Under the pieces are notes generated by a model, which did no database searches, was not told the DNA's origin, and saw only the letters and a program-made list of their open reading frames with translations. This document shows, in pieces, positions 1 to 8,105 of a DNA stretch of 13,853 bases. This DNA is from Gammaproteobacteria bacterium (GTDB lineage Bacteria; Pseudomonadota; Gammaproteobacteria; Steroidobacterales; SZUA-146): contig JABDLQ010000310.1 in assembly GCA_013002925.1 (NCBI GenBank), forward strand, positions 1 through 13,853, given 5' to 3'. Positions within the stretch are counted from its first letter, which is position 1; each line of letters starts with the position of its first letter. The position numbers were made by a program, and so were the translations under genes.

Positions 1-917
1 GCGACATCAACTTTCTGATCAATGCCGAGCATGACAGCTTTGCGCAGGAGTTCGCGCGCCGGCACGGTCCCTGTGCCTGTGCGATGGCATTTCGCGTTAA
101 GGATGCCCGGCACGCCTATGAACGCGCGGTCAAACTGGGCGCCACACCCTGTCCCTCAAATCCAGGCCCCATGGAACTCAATATTCCTGCGATTGAAGGG
201 ATTGGTGGCAGCCGACTTTATTTTGTTGATCGATACAGTGAAGACACTATTTATGACGTTGACTTCGTGTTTGCTGATGACTGGCTCGATAAAGTGGCGC
301 ATAACACCACCGGTCTGACGTATCTGGATCATCTCACTCACAATGTGCGTCGTGGCAACATGGACACCTGGGCACGTTTTTACGAAGAGTTGTTTAACTT
401 CAGACAAATCCGCTATTTCGACATCGAAGGCCAGGTGACAGGGCTGTTCTCAAAAGCCATGACGTCTCCGTGTGGCAAGATTCGCATTCCGCTGAATGAA
501 AGCCAGGATGATCAGAGCCAGATCGAAGAGTATTTGCGAGAGTACCGGGGCGAAGGGATCCAGCACATTGCATTGGGGACGGACAATATTTATGCAACTG
601 TTGATCTTCTGGCATCACGGGGAGTGAAACTGCAGGACACGAATGACGCGTATTTTGACCTCATTGATGAACGGATCCCCGGCCATGGGGAACCAGTTGA
701 AGAACTGCGCAAGCGCCGGATCCTGCTTGACGGCGCGCCCCAGGATGATCAGGGACTCTTGCTGCAGATATTTACCGAAAATGTCATCGGCCCGATCTTT
801 TTCGAAATCATTCAGCGCAAGGGTAACGAAGGCTTTGGTGAAGGCAACTTCAAGGCTCTGTTCGAATCACTTGAACTTGACCAGATTCGTCGCGGCGTGA
901 TCAAAGTTCCGCAGTAG
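1..917 (+). CDS. hppD: 4-hydroxyphenylpyruvate dioxygenase, 5'-truncated by the window edge
   Basis: Non-haem Fe(II) dioxygenase that converts 4-hydroxyphenylpyruvate to homogentisate in cytosolic tyrosine catabolism. The reading frame is open from base 3, beginning DINFLINAEHDSFAQEFARR, a segment typical of bacterial HppD well inside the protein. An internal ATG at 84 is therefore not the real start, and roughly 50 N-terminal residues are missing. About 304 residues are visible against a usual length near 350-360. The iron ligands of the two-histidine, one-glutamate triad can be placed: His in LDHLTHNV (codon at 330-332), His in GEGIQHIAL (codon at 564-566), and Glu in GPIFFEIIQRKG (codon at 804-806). 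Their spacings of 78 and 80 residues are close to those known in Pseudomonas HppD. The conserved C-terminal GFGEGNFKALFES is present, and the frame ends at TAG. The next gene is convergent, so hppD is the last gene of its transcript. Upstream partners cannot be seen. Confidence 0.96.
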   Translation, partial: DINFLINAEHDSFAQEFARRHGPCACAMAFRVKDARHAYERAVKLGATPCPSNPGPMELNIPAIEGIGGSRLYFVDRYSEDTIYDVDFVFADDWLDKVAHNTTGLTYLDHLTHNVRRGNMDTWARFYEELFNFRQIRYFDIEGQVTGLFSKAMTSPCGKIRIPLNESQDDQSQIEEYLREYRGEGIQHIALGTDNIYATVDLLASRGVKLQDTNDAYFDLIDERIPGHGEPVEELRKRRILLDGAPQDDQGLLLQIFTENVIGPIFFEIIQRKGNEGFGEGNFKALFESLELDQIRRGVIKVPQ

Positions 918-941
918 TCGGCATCCAGCCGGTCTGCGTCG

Positions 942-965
942 GCGATAGCGATAGCGATAGCGATG
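942..965. repeat. Hexamer tandem repeat, GCGATA x3 plus GCGATG
   Basis: Three exact copies of GCGATA followed by one copy with a final G lie 24 bases after the hppD stop codon. Short tandem hexamers can change copy number by slippage. Here the repeat is noncoding and runs into a hairpin, so any effect would be on the hppD transcript end. Confidence 0.85.
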
Positions 966-977
966 GTAATCATCGCT
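959..977. terminator. Hairpin after hppD, possible weak terminator
   Basis: A perfect 7-bp stem (AGCGATG / CATCGCT) encloses a 5-base loop, GTAAT. It lies between the convergent hppD and MATE genes, where a transcript end is expected. Neither strand has a T tract after it, so it does not meet the usual rule for an intrinsic terminator. It could stabilise an mRNA 3' end or be a by-product of the hexamer repeat it grows out of. The rest of the 230-base gap (918-1147) shows nothing I can name. Confidence 0.4.
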
Positions 978-1147
978 AGGTGCCGTGGTAAAAGGGCGTA
1001 AACGGGTGAGTGACTCGATGGCTTCCTGTCGAAAATTAATCACAGCGGGCGGTCAAAGCAGGCACTGAGGCAGGCTTTCCGTAATGCGACGATCAGGAAG
1101 GTGTCGCTGGAATAGAATGCCCCGGTGGCTAATCGTCCCGGGCTGTA

Positions 1148-2515
1148 TCAGGGGTGATAGATATTGCGCCGGTAAAGTTGCCAGCTTACCAACGCGGTTA
1201 GAAAATTGCCGGCGACTGCGCCGAAGAACATTCCGTTCATGCCAAAATAGTGGTTCCCCAGCCAGGCCAGCGGCACTACAAACAGTACCAGCCTTAACAG
1301 TGTCGCGATAAACGTCAGATAGGACTTGTGGCCGGCGTTAAACGCGGTATTCAGAACAATGACAAACGCGTAGGCAACCGCGCCTAATGGCATTATCCAC
1401 AGATACCGGGAGATGATGGTAAGTACGTCAGGATCGTCCGAAAAAATGTGACCGAGGTAATCGGCCCCAAGAACAAGAAGTCCGTACATGACGATCTGAT
1501 AAAGCACCGCGAATTTAAGTGCTTTTACCAGGGCTTCGTTGGCGCGTTCGGGTTTTTCGGCACCAAAATTTTGCGCCATGTAGGGTGACAGGGCGGACGT
1601 TAAAGCGAAGGACACCACCATTGCCATCGACTCGATGCGGCCACCGGCACCAAAAGCGGCAACCGCGTATTCACCGTGGGTTGCAATGATTGCGGTTAAC
1701 ACCGCTACCACCATCGGAGTGAACATGTTTGCCAGCGAAATTGGCAGGCCGAGTTTGATAATTTCCCGCGTATCGGCAAGAAACTCACCCAAATCCGGCA
1801 TGGAGAACACGAGGAGTTTTTCGCGATGACCCAGCAGCCAGATGGAGCCCATGAAACCCGCAATCCATGCAATGACCGTGGCAACCGCAGCGCCGCGAAT
1901 ACCCATGGCGGGAAACGGCCCCAGGCCAAATATGAGCAGTGGATCGAGAATCACATTGATCAGGCCACTGCCCACCATCAGCAAGCTGGGCCATTTGGTG
2001 TCACCGGTAGCCCTGATCGCCGCGTTGCCCAGATACGGAATCACCAGAAAAGCGGCAAACCAGTACCACAGATCAATATATTGATGAATCAGTTCCAGCG
2101 TTCCGGCACTGGCGCCAAGCCAGCCGAATAGCACATCAACTGTGGACAGGCCACCGGCAGAAATCAAAGCGACAATAACAAAACCAAAGAGCAGCGCATT
2201 GGTTGTAATTCGCGCAGCCGTGTCCATACGACCACTGCCAATCGCCTTGCCGACGATAATGGACATCGAGATCATGATACCGAGGGTGAAACTAATGAGT
2301 GTGTAGGTCACCGGAAAAGTGAAGCTGATGGCGGCGAGTTCAGCTGTCCCCAGCAAGCTCACGTAGAAAGTATCCACTGCCTGGAACAGGAACATCGCAA
2401 AAATCCCGTACACCATGGGTATCGTCATTCGGCGCAGCACGGGGCCTACCGGGCCGTGCAGGATATCATCGGGAGTTACGCGCAATGTGGGTATCCAGTA
2501 TATGGGAAAAGCCAT
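1148..2515 (-). CDS. MATE family efflux transporter
   Basis: Inner-membrane secondary transporter of the multidrug and toxic compound extrusion family, expected to export cationic or amphipathic compounds in exchange for Na+ or H+. The 455-residue length is typical. The sequence is almost wholly hydrophobic, consistent with about 12 membrane helices in two related halves. The first half has the family pattern QAVDTFYVSLLGTAELAAIS (Asp at residue 48, in the position of the acidic residue used for cation coupling in NorM/DinF proteins), followed by IGSGRMDTA near 92-100. The second half repeats the layout with AAFGAGGRIESMA and QNFGAEKPERANEAL. No Shine-Dalgarno sequence precedes the ATG at 2515, so the start could lie slightly downstream, for example before TPDDILHGP. 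The substrate cannot be told from sequence. The gene is convergent with hppD and divergent from aidB across 74 bases. Confidence 0.92.
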   Translation of the reverse strand: MAFPIYWIPTLRVTPDDILHGPVGPVLRRMTIPMVYGIFAMFLFQAVDTFYVSLLGTAELAAISFTFPVTYTLISFTLGIMISMSIIVGKAIGSGRMDTAARITTNALLFGFVIVALISAGGLSTVDVLFGWLGASAGTLELIHQYIDLWYWFAAFLVIPYLGNAAIRATGDTKWPSLLMVGSGLINVILDPLLIFGLGPFPAMGIRGAAVATVIAWIAGFMGSIWLLGHREKLLVFSMPDLGEFLADTREIIKLGLPISLANMFTPMVVAVLTAIIATHGEYAVAAFGAGGRIESMAMVVSFALTSALSPYMAQNFGAEKPERANEALVKALKFAVLYQIVMYGLLVLGADYLGHIFSDDPDVLTIISRYLWIMPLGAVAYAFVIVLNTAFNAGHKSYLTFIATLLRLVLFVVPLAWLGNHYFGMNGMFFGAVAGNFLTALVSWQLYRRNIYHP

Positions 2516-2553
2516 ACTACGTGGACTACGGTGAAAAATCTGATTTTCTTATC

Positions 2554-2562
2554 TGCTAGACT
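2554..2562 (+). promoter_or_regulatory. Putative extended -10 promoter element for aidB
   Basis: TGCTAGACT fits an extended -10 box (TGn followed by TAGACT). It would start transcription near 2569, leaving a leader of about 20 bases. No good -35 lies upstream, which extended -10 promoters tolerate. The same TGCTA-ACT form is found before the secreted-protein gene at 5316. A GAGG ribosome binding site (2578-2581) lies 8 bases before the aidB ATG. Confidence 0.35.
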
Positions 2563-2589
2563 GGCGCTGTCGTTCCTGAGGTTCGGTGT

Positions 2590-4242
2590 ATGAAACCGCT
2601 TTACCCACGCAACAGATTGCACACACATACGGTTGACAATATTCCGGGCGAACCGGCACCAGCCAACCTGTTCACCGATGATCCCATGCTGGTTTCTCAT
2701 GTGCGTGCCGCTGGCGGGCAATCCCACGAATTGCACCTGGCAGAATTTGGTGCGAACGCCGGGTCTGAACGCATGATTAAAGCTGGCATGCTGGCCAACC
2801 GGAACCCTCCCGTGTTCACACCGTTTGACCGCTTTGGCCAACGTCTGGACGAAGTGGAATTTCACCCGGCCTATCATGAACTCATGGCGCTGGGTATTGA
2901 TGGCGGGACAACTTCCCGGGCCTGGAGCCACCCGGACGCAGGGCATGTCGCGCACTGCGCACTGCTGTTTATGATGAGCCAGGCAGAGACCGGCGTGACC
3001 TGTCCGATGTCTATGACGTATGCGGCTTTACCGGCATTGAAACACGCACCGAACCTGGCAAGTGTCTGGGAGCCGCTGGTGCTTGCATCCGTTTATGACC
3101 CGCAGGTGGCACCGGCATCACGCAAGTCAGGTGTGACCATCGGCATGGCCATGACGGAGAAACAGGGGGGATCGGATGTTCGTGCAAACACCACGCAGGC
3201 ACAGCGAATCTCCGATACCGAGTACGAACTTACCGGCCACAAATGGTTTTGTTCAGCACCGATGTCGGATGCTTTTTTGACGCTCGCCAATACTCCGGAA
3301 GGTCTGGCGTGTTTTCTCGTACCACGGTGGCGGCCCGACGAGGAACGCAACAGCATCGAAATCCAGCGTCTGAAGGACAAGCTTGGAGATCGCGCCAATG
3401 CGTCGGCTGAAATTGAATATCACGGGGCGTATGCAGAGCCGGTGGGCGAACCGGGGAGGGGCATTGCAACGATCATCGAAATGGTCAATCACACGCGCCT
3501 CGATTGTGTCGTTGGAGCGACCAGTCTTATGCGCCAAAGTCTGAGTCTGGCAACATTCCATGTGCAACACCGTCAGGCCTTTGGACGCAGGCTGGTGGAT
3601 CAGGCGCTCATGCAACGCGTTATCGCTGATATGGCGCTTGAGGTTGAGGGGCACATGGCGGCCCTGTTTCTGCTCGCGGAGACTTTTGATCAAAGCCGTG
3701 AAGATGAACCGGCCCTGGCGCTCGCACGAAGCCTGACACCCATACTGAAATATTGGTCTACCAAACGCTGCCCGGTACTGATTGCCGAGGCGATGGAATG
3801 TCTGGGTGGCGCCGGATTTGTAGAAGAGCATTTGATGCCTCGCCTGTACCGACAAGCACCGCTCAATGGTATCTGGGAAGGCTCGGGTAATGTCATTGCG
3901 CTGGACGTCCTGCGGGCGTTTCAAAAAGAACCGTCCAGCCTCAAGGCCGTGTTATCCCTGCTGGCGATGTTTGGCCCGCGCGACTCCGTGTTCAGCGAGC
4001 ATTGCCAGCAGTTAACAAAGCGTCTGTCTGCCGCCGTAGATGATGAAGGTCAGGCACGCTGGCATGTTGAACAACTTGCCAAAACACTCACAGTGTGCGC
4101 CCTCTACCATCGGGGGAGCGACGATCTTGCCCATGCCTATGCACGGACGCGCCTGTTTGACACGGCCACCACGTTCGGTGGCCATGGCTACCAACTGGAT
4201 GCCACAACCCTGCTGTCACGCGCGAGCGTATTTCGCCAGTAG
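2590..4242 (+). CDS. aidB: AidB-type acyl-CoA dehydrogenase family flavoprotein
   Basis: FAD-dependent acyl-CoA dehydrogenase fold protein of the AidB subfamily. In E. coli AidB is part of the adaptive response to alkylation, binds DNA through a C-terminal domain and has weak isovaleryl-CoA dehydrogenase activity. The 550-residue length matches E. coli AidB (541), whereas ordinary acyl-CoA dehydrogenases are about 380-400. Recognisable blocks are an N-terminal THTVDNIPGEPAPANLF, the flavin-region motif GMAMTEKQGGSDVRANTT (185-202), RLKDKLGDRANASAEIEY (260-277), and GIWEGSGNVIALDVLR (428-442), whose Glu430 is at the catalytic-base position. About 100 further C-terminal residues cover the region used for DNA binding in E. 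coli. The ATG at 2590 has a GAGG site 8 bases upstream. No ada, alkA or alkB lies nearby, so here it is not part of an Ada operon. Its true substrate is unknown even in the model organism. Confidence 0.93.
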   Translation: MKPLYPRNRLHTHTVDNIPGEPAPANLFTDDPMLVSHVRAAGGQSHELHLAEFGANAGSERMIKAGMLANRNPPVFTPFDRFGQRLDEVEFHPAYHELMALGIDGGTTSRAWSHPDAGHVAHCALLFMMSQAETGVTCPMSMTYAALPALKHAPNLASVWEPLVLASVYDPQVAPASRKSGVTIGMAMTEKQGGSDVRANTTQAQRISDTEYELTGHKWFCSAPMSDAFLTLANTPEGLACFLVPRWRPDEERNSIEIQRLKDKLGDRANASAEIEYHGAYAEPVGEPGRGIATIIEMVNHTRLDCVVGATSLMRQSLSLATFHVQHRQAFGRRLVDQALMQRVIADMALEVEGHMAALFLLAETFDQSREDEPALALARSLTPILKYWSTKRCPVLIAEAMECLGGAGFVEEHLMPRLYRQAPLNGIWEGSGNVIALDVLRAFQKEPSSLKAVLSLLAMFGPRDSVFSEHCQQLTKRLSAAVDDEGQARWHVEQLAKTLTVCALYHRGSDDLAHAYARTRLFDTATTFGGHGYQLDATTLLSRASVFRQ

Positions 4243-4300
4243 CAGCGGCCATATTGGCTCCCGTACAGTCACACAGGGCGGTCTTTTCTGCATAAACAAA

Positions 4301-4326
4301 TTGCGGCAACGTGGCGTTTGCCGCAA
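4301..4326. terminator. Perfect 9-bp hairpin between aidB and folD
   Basis: TTGCGGCAA and TTGCCGCAA pair perfectly around an 8-base loop, 58 bases after the aidB stop codon and 41 bases before the folD start. The plus-strand tail is AAATTTAATTAA, A/T-rich but not a T run. It is probably an aidB terminator or a stabilising 3' stem. It may also act as an attenuator if folD is transcribed from upstream. No ZTP (pfl) or tetrahydrofolate riboswitch core is visible before folD. Confidence 0.5.
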
Positions 4327-4367
4327 AATTTAATTAAGCTCGCAGGTGCAATCTTCAGGGGACGAAC

Positions 4368-5228
4368 ATGGGCGCACGAATTGACGGTAAAATGAAAGCT
4401 CAGGCAGTGCGTGCGGCAGTCGCTGAGGAGGCTGCAAAACTCACTGCCAAAGGGACAGTCCCCGGGCTGGCGGTCGTTATCGTGGGTTCCGATCCGGCCA
4501 GCCAGGTCTATGTACGCAACAAAGGCAAGATGGCCAGGGAGGCTGGATTTGCTTCATTTACGCACGAACTTGTAGCCACTGTAAGCGAACATGAGTTGCT
4601 CGAACTGGTCCGTGCCTTGAATAACGATCCGGCGATTCACGGTATTCTCGTGCAGCTCCCTTTGCCTGATCATATCGATGAACAACGCGTTATCAACACC
4701 ATTTCGCCTGCTAAAGATGTCGACGGATTCCATGTTCAAAACGTTGGCCGACTGGTGATTGGTGAACGGGGGTTTGTGCCCTGCACACCATTGGGGTGCA
4801 TGATGTTGATCAAAGAGCAGCAACCGGAACTTGCCGGTCTGCATGCGGTAGTAGTCGGGCGCTCGAACATCGTGGGTAAACCAATGGCCTCGCTACTGTT
4901 GCGTGAAAGCTGCACCGTGACGGTCGCCCATTCGCGCACACGCGATCTGCCAGAGTTGTGTCGCAGTGCCGATATCCTCGTCGCCGCTGTGGGTCGCCCT
5001 CGAATGATCGGAGGTGACTGGATAAAACCCGGTGCCATTGTGATCGATGTCGGCATTAATCGTATCGAAACCGGTGAGGGCAAGAGCCGTCTGGTGGGTG
5101 ATGTAGACTATGAAAAGGCATTGGATGTGGCGGCAGCCATCACGCCCGTGCCAGGCGGGGTGGGGCCCATGACGATTGCCTGTTTACTCAAAAACACACT
5201 GGACGCTGCCAGGCAGCTCGCCGGGTAG
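4368..5228 (+). CDS. folD: Bifunctional methylene-THF dehydrogenase / methenyl-THF cyclohydrolase
   Basis: Interconverts 5,10-methylene-THF, 5,10-methenyl-THF and 10-formyl-THF using NADP+ in the cytosol, supplying one-carbon units for purines, fMet-tRNA and thymidylate. The 286 residues match the family (E. coli 288). The catalytic site is complete: Tyr48 and Lys52 in SQVYVRNK, Gln96 in ILVQLPLP, and Asp119 in AKDVDGFH, equivalent to E. coli Tyr50, Lys54, Gln98 and Asp121. The nucleotide-binding segment VVVGRSNIVGKPMASLLL and the C-terminal signature TPVPGGVGPMTIACLLKNT are intact. The ATG at 4368 has a strong AGGGGA ribosome binding site. It lies 125 bases after aidB on the same strand. fhs, which makes its 10-formyl-THF substrate from formate, is on the opposite strand 5 kb away. 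Confidence 0.98.
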   Translation: MGARIDGKMKAQAVRAAVAEEAAKLTAKGTVPGLAVVIVGSDPASQVYVRNKGKMAREAGFASFTHELVATVSEHELLELVRALNNDPAIHGILVQLPLPDHIDEQRVINTISPAKDVDGFHVQNVGRLVIGERGFVPCTPLGCMMLIKEQQPELAGLHAVVVGRSNIVGKPMASLLLRESCTVTVAHSRTRDLPELCRSADILVAAVGRPRMIGGDWIKPGAIVIDVGINRIETGEGKSRLVGDVDYEKALDVAAAITPVPGGVGPMTIACLLKNTLDAARQLAG

Positions 5229-5315
5229 TCGCGATAATCCGCAATAATTATAGTTAAAACAGACGGTTAAAAGCACTGCATTGCAAATTATTTTGTCTTT
5301 TTTGTAACTATTCTC

Positions 5316-5324
5316 TGCTATACT
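5316..5324 (+). promoter_or_regulatory. Extended -10 promoter for the secreted-protein gene
   Basis: TGCTATACT is a near-consensus extended -10 box (TGn then TATACT at 5319-5324), giving a start near 5331 and a leader of about 60 bases. Just upstream, 5288-5310 is A/T-rich with T runs and could act as an UP-like element. No -35 hexamer sits at 16-18 bases. A GGGGGA ribosome binding site at 5380-5385 lies 6 bases before the ATG at 5392. Confidence 0.55.
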
Positions 5325-5334
5325 CAGCGCACAG

Positions 5335-5359
5335 CGCCCGGCTCTCAATAACACGGGCG
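5335..5359 (+). other. Hairpin in the 5' leader of the secreted-protein gene
   Basis: CGCCCG (5335-5340) pairs with CGGGCG (5354-5359) across a 13-base loop, only about four bases after the predicted transcription start. A run of seven A residues follows at 5362-5368, so it is not a plus-strand terminator. It may protect the 5' end of the mRNA. Confidence 0.35.
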
Positions 5360-5391
5360 ATAAAAAAATACGTTGCCCCGGGGGAAATTAC

Positions 5392-8073
5392 ATGATTGCT
5401 ATTGCCAGATCGCTGTGTCTTCGAGCTGCGTTAGTACCAGTTATCCTGATGCTCGCTGTACCTGCCTGGTCCTGTCCGGTAGCGTCTCCTGATGGCGACA
5501 GTGACATCAAATCGCTGACAGCACAGAATTTTTCACCCACCGGCTCGGTACGAGCCACCGACCTGCCTGCCCCGCAAACGCGTGCGCAACCATTGACTGA
5601 GTGCACCGGCGGATTTGCTGGTTCTTATCCGTGTAGCAATGTGGATCTGATGGCGTACATGCCGCTGGGGACGATAGGCGGCGGTGGCGGAAACGATATC
5701 TGGGGCTGGACGGATGCACTGACCGGTAAAGAGTACGCCATCATGGCGCGTACCAATGGCACGGCGTTTGTCGATATCTCGGACCCGGCCAACCCGGTGT
5801 ACGTGGGCAATTTACCCACGCACACATCCAGCTCCACCTGGCGTGATGTCAAAGTCAGTAAAAATCATGCCTACATTGTTAGCGAAGCCAGTGGTCACGG
5901 CATGCAGATTTTTGATTTGCGACTATTACGTAATGTCACCAGCCCACCGGAAACATTCACCAACACGGCGCACTACAGTAATTTTTCCAATGCGCACAAT
6001 ATCGTGATCAACGAAGAGAGCGCCTTCGCCTACGCCGTCGGGACAAACACCTGCTCCGGCGGGTTGCATATGATTGATATATCGAGTCCTGCGGCACCGG
6101 TTTTTTCAGGATGCTATTCCGCGGACGGATACACACATGATGCGCAATGCGTGATATTCAATGGCAGCAGTCATCGGTTCCACCATGGTGCTGAAATCTG
6201 CTTCAATTCGAATGAAGACACGCTGACCATTGTTGATGTCACCGACAAATCCAACCCGGTGCAGCTGGCGCGCCTGGGCTATACCGGCTCGGAATACACG
6301 CATCAGGGCTGGCTAACTGATGACCACAACTATTTTCTGCTGGATGATGAACTGGACGAAACCCGTAACGGCCACAACACCAAGACACGAATATTTGATG
6401 TCAGTGACCCTTCGGCTCCCGCTCTGATTGGCGCTTTTGACAGCACGGTACCTGCAATCGATCACAACCTGTATGTAAAAGGTGACTATGCATTTCAGGC
6501 AAACTACCGGGCAGGCTTGCGTATTTTAAAAGCTGAGGATCCCGCTAACGGGGTATTAACCGAAGAAGGGTTCTTTGACATCTATCCGTCCAACGACAAC
6601 GCGAATTTTAACGGCGCCTGGAGTGTCTACCCGTATTTCGACAGCGGTATCGTCATTGTCAGCGGTATCGAATCCGGGTTGTTCATTTTAAAGCCAACCA
6701 GTCTTACTCCTTCATTTTCAATCGATGTTGACCCGGCGCGCCTGGAAGTCTGTGGAACCGGATCTGCATCCACGTCTGTGCTGCTATCGGCAACGGATGG
6801 ATTCACCAGTGAAGTCACACTGGGTGTGAGTGGCGTGCCCAGCGGTACGACGGCAGCGTTCAGTGAAACCAGCCTGGTTCCACCTGCCACAGTGTTACTC
6901 GAAGCTGATGTCTCAAGCACGGTATCCGGTCAATATGTTCTGGCGATCGATGGTGTAGCGGGTGAAATTTCCTATGCCACAACAGTGAATCTCGAAATTT
7001 CCGATAACCTTCCTGCAATGGCGACAGCGGTGTTACCGGCAACCGGCGCAGCTGCGGTTTCTGCAAATCAAACGCTGCACTGGACGCCCGTGCCCGGCGC
7101 TTTTCGCTATAGCCTGGAAGTTGCAACTGATGCGGCATTTACCAACCTGGTGGTGGATGCACCAGACCTGAGCATGCCACATTACAACGGCGGGTCACTG
7201 CCCAGTGACAGTACCTTGTACTGGCGTGTAACGACACATAACGCCTGCGGTGCAATGGTCTCGGCGGTGTCATCGTTTTCAACTGCGGCACCGACCTGTG
7301 CGCTTTATGAAAGCACCGATGTACCGGTTAATATTGATGCTGCTACTGTTGACACCGTGTCATCTTCACTGACGACCACGTCCAGTGGCCAGATTGTTGA
7401 CGTGAATGTCGTCGATCTGCGTGGCAATCACACGTATCTGGGTGATCTCAGATTTCAATTACAGGGACCACTGCTTGGAAGTCATCGTGGTCCTGGCAAT
7501 ACGCGTCATGCTGAACGTGCCCTGGTGACGATCATTGAGGAAAGTTGTGGCAGCCTCAACGACTTCTGGGTCAGTCTCGATGATGATGCACCGGGTCCAT
7601 TCCCGTGTCCTTATAATGATCAGAACACCTGGCAACCCAGCAATTCGATGTCGCCGTTTATGGGGAACCCGGGTAGCGGTGATTGGTTACTGATTATCAA
7701 TGACGGTTATCCGCTGGATGGTGGTGCGCTGCAGGGCTGGGGCCTTGAGGTTTGCACGACGCCGGAACCGGAGTACCTGGATTCGGATGGCGATGGTGTG
7801 GCGGATGACCTGGACAACTGCGTACTGGTGGCCAATCCGGATCAGCGGGACACACACGGCGATGGATATGGCAATCTGTGCGATCCGGATTTAAATAATG
7901 ATGGCATCGTCAACTTTCTGGACCTGAGCGAATTCAGCAACAGCTTCCTGGCGGTGGGACCGGATCTGGATGCTGATTTTAATGGCGATGAATTGGTGAA
8001 TTTTGGTGACCTGCCCATCTTGCAACAGTACTTTCTGGGACCACCGGGCCCCAGTGCGGTCGCCATACAGTAA
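5392..8073 (+). CDS. Secreted choice-of-anchor B family protein with LVIVD repeats, P-domain and dockerin-like C-terminus
   Basis: An 893-residue exported protein of unknown biochemical role. A signal peptide is clear: Arg-containing start, hydrophobic core to about residue 23, then AVPAWS before Cys28. Most of the N-terminal half is an LVIVD-type repeat propeller, with repeats near residues 124 (TAFVDISDPANPVYVGN), 224 (GLHMIDISSPAAPVFSG), 278 (LTIVDVTDKSNPVQLAR), 332 (TRIFDVSDPSAPALIGA) and 376. The block HRFHHGAEICFNSNEDT is typical of choice-of-anchor B proteins. A beta-rich stretch (about 440-540) and an Fn3-like domain (about 543-633) follow, then a proprotein-convertase-like P-domain (636-788) bounded by cysteines, a thrombospondin-3-like DSDGDGVADDLDNC segment (from 797), and two dockerin-like calcium loops (833-844 and 862-873). 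No PEP-CTERM, LPXTG or C-terminal helix is present, so the anchor is not evident. It is a single-gene transcript with its own promoter and terminator. Confidence 0.87.
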   Translation: MIAIARSLCLRAALVPVILMLAVPAWSCPVASPDGDSDIKSLTAQNFSPTGSVRATDLPAPQTRAQPLTECTGGFAGSYPCSNVDLMAYMPLGTIGGGGGNDIWGWTDALTGKEYAIMARTNGTAFVDISDPANPVYVGNLPTHTSSSTWRDVKVSKNHAYIVSEASGHGMQIFDLRLLRNVTSPPETFTNTAHYSNFSNAHNIVINEESAFAYAVGTNTCSGGLHMIDISSPAAPVFSGCYSADGYTHDAQCVIFNGSSHRFHHGAEICFNSNEDTLTIVDVTDKSNPVQLARLGYTGSEYTHQGWLTDDHNYFLLDDELDETRNGHNTKTRIFDVSDPSAPALIGAFDSTVPAIDHNLYVKGDYAFQANYRAGLRILKAEDPANGVLTEEGFFDIYPSNDNANFNGAWSVYPYFDSGIVIVSGIESGLFILKPTSLTPSFSIDVDPARLEVCGTGSASTSVLLSATDGFTSEVTLGVSGVPSGTTAAFSETSLVPPATVLLEADVSSTVSGQYVLAIDGVAGEISYATTVNLEISDNLPAMATAVLPATGAAAVSANQTLHWTPVPGAFRYSLEVATDAAFTNLVVDAPDLSMPHYNGGSLPSDSTLYWRVTTHNACGAMVSAVSSFSTAAPTCALYESTDVPVNIDAATVDTVSSSLTTTSSGQIVDVNVVDLRGNHTYLGDLRFQLQGPLLGSHRGPGNTRHAERALVTIIEESCGSLNDFWVSLDDDAPGPFPCPYNDQNTWQPSNSMSPFMGNPGSGDWLLIINDGYPLDGGALQGWGLEVCTTPEPEYLDSDGDGVADDLDNCVLVANPDQRDTHGDGYGNLCDPDLNNDGIVNFLDLSEFSNSFLAVGPDLDADFNGDELVNFGDLPILQQYFLGPPGPSAVAIQ

Positions 8074-8082
8074 TTCTGGAAC

Positions 8083-8105
8083 CCGGGGGCTCTGCCCCCG
8101 GTTTT
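8083..8105. terminator. Strong intrinsic terminator shared by convergent genes
   Basis: CCGGGGGC and GCCCCCGG form an 8-bp GC-only stem around the loop TCT, followed on the plus strand by TTTT (8102-8105). It starts 10 bases after the stop codon of the secreted-protein gene. Its T run overlaps the stop codon of the minus-strand kinase gene (8104-8106). The stem also follows that gene on the minus strand, with a poorer T tail, so it probably insulates both. Confidence 0.85.

Noticed and set aside
84..917. hppD starting at the ATG at 84
   Set aside because: The frame is open and HppD-like all the way back to base 3, so the ATG is internal and the gene is cut by the window edge.
2476..2955. 159-codon minus-strand frame spanning the MATE/aidB gap
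   Set aside because: It overlaps the start of both real genes and has no recognisable domain.
3253..3924. 223-codon minus-strand frame inside aidB
   Set aside because: It is antisense to the conserved AidB coding region, with no motif and no ribosome binding site.
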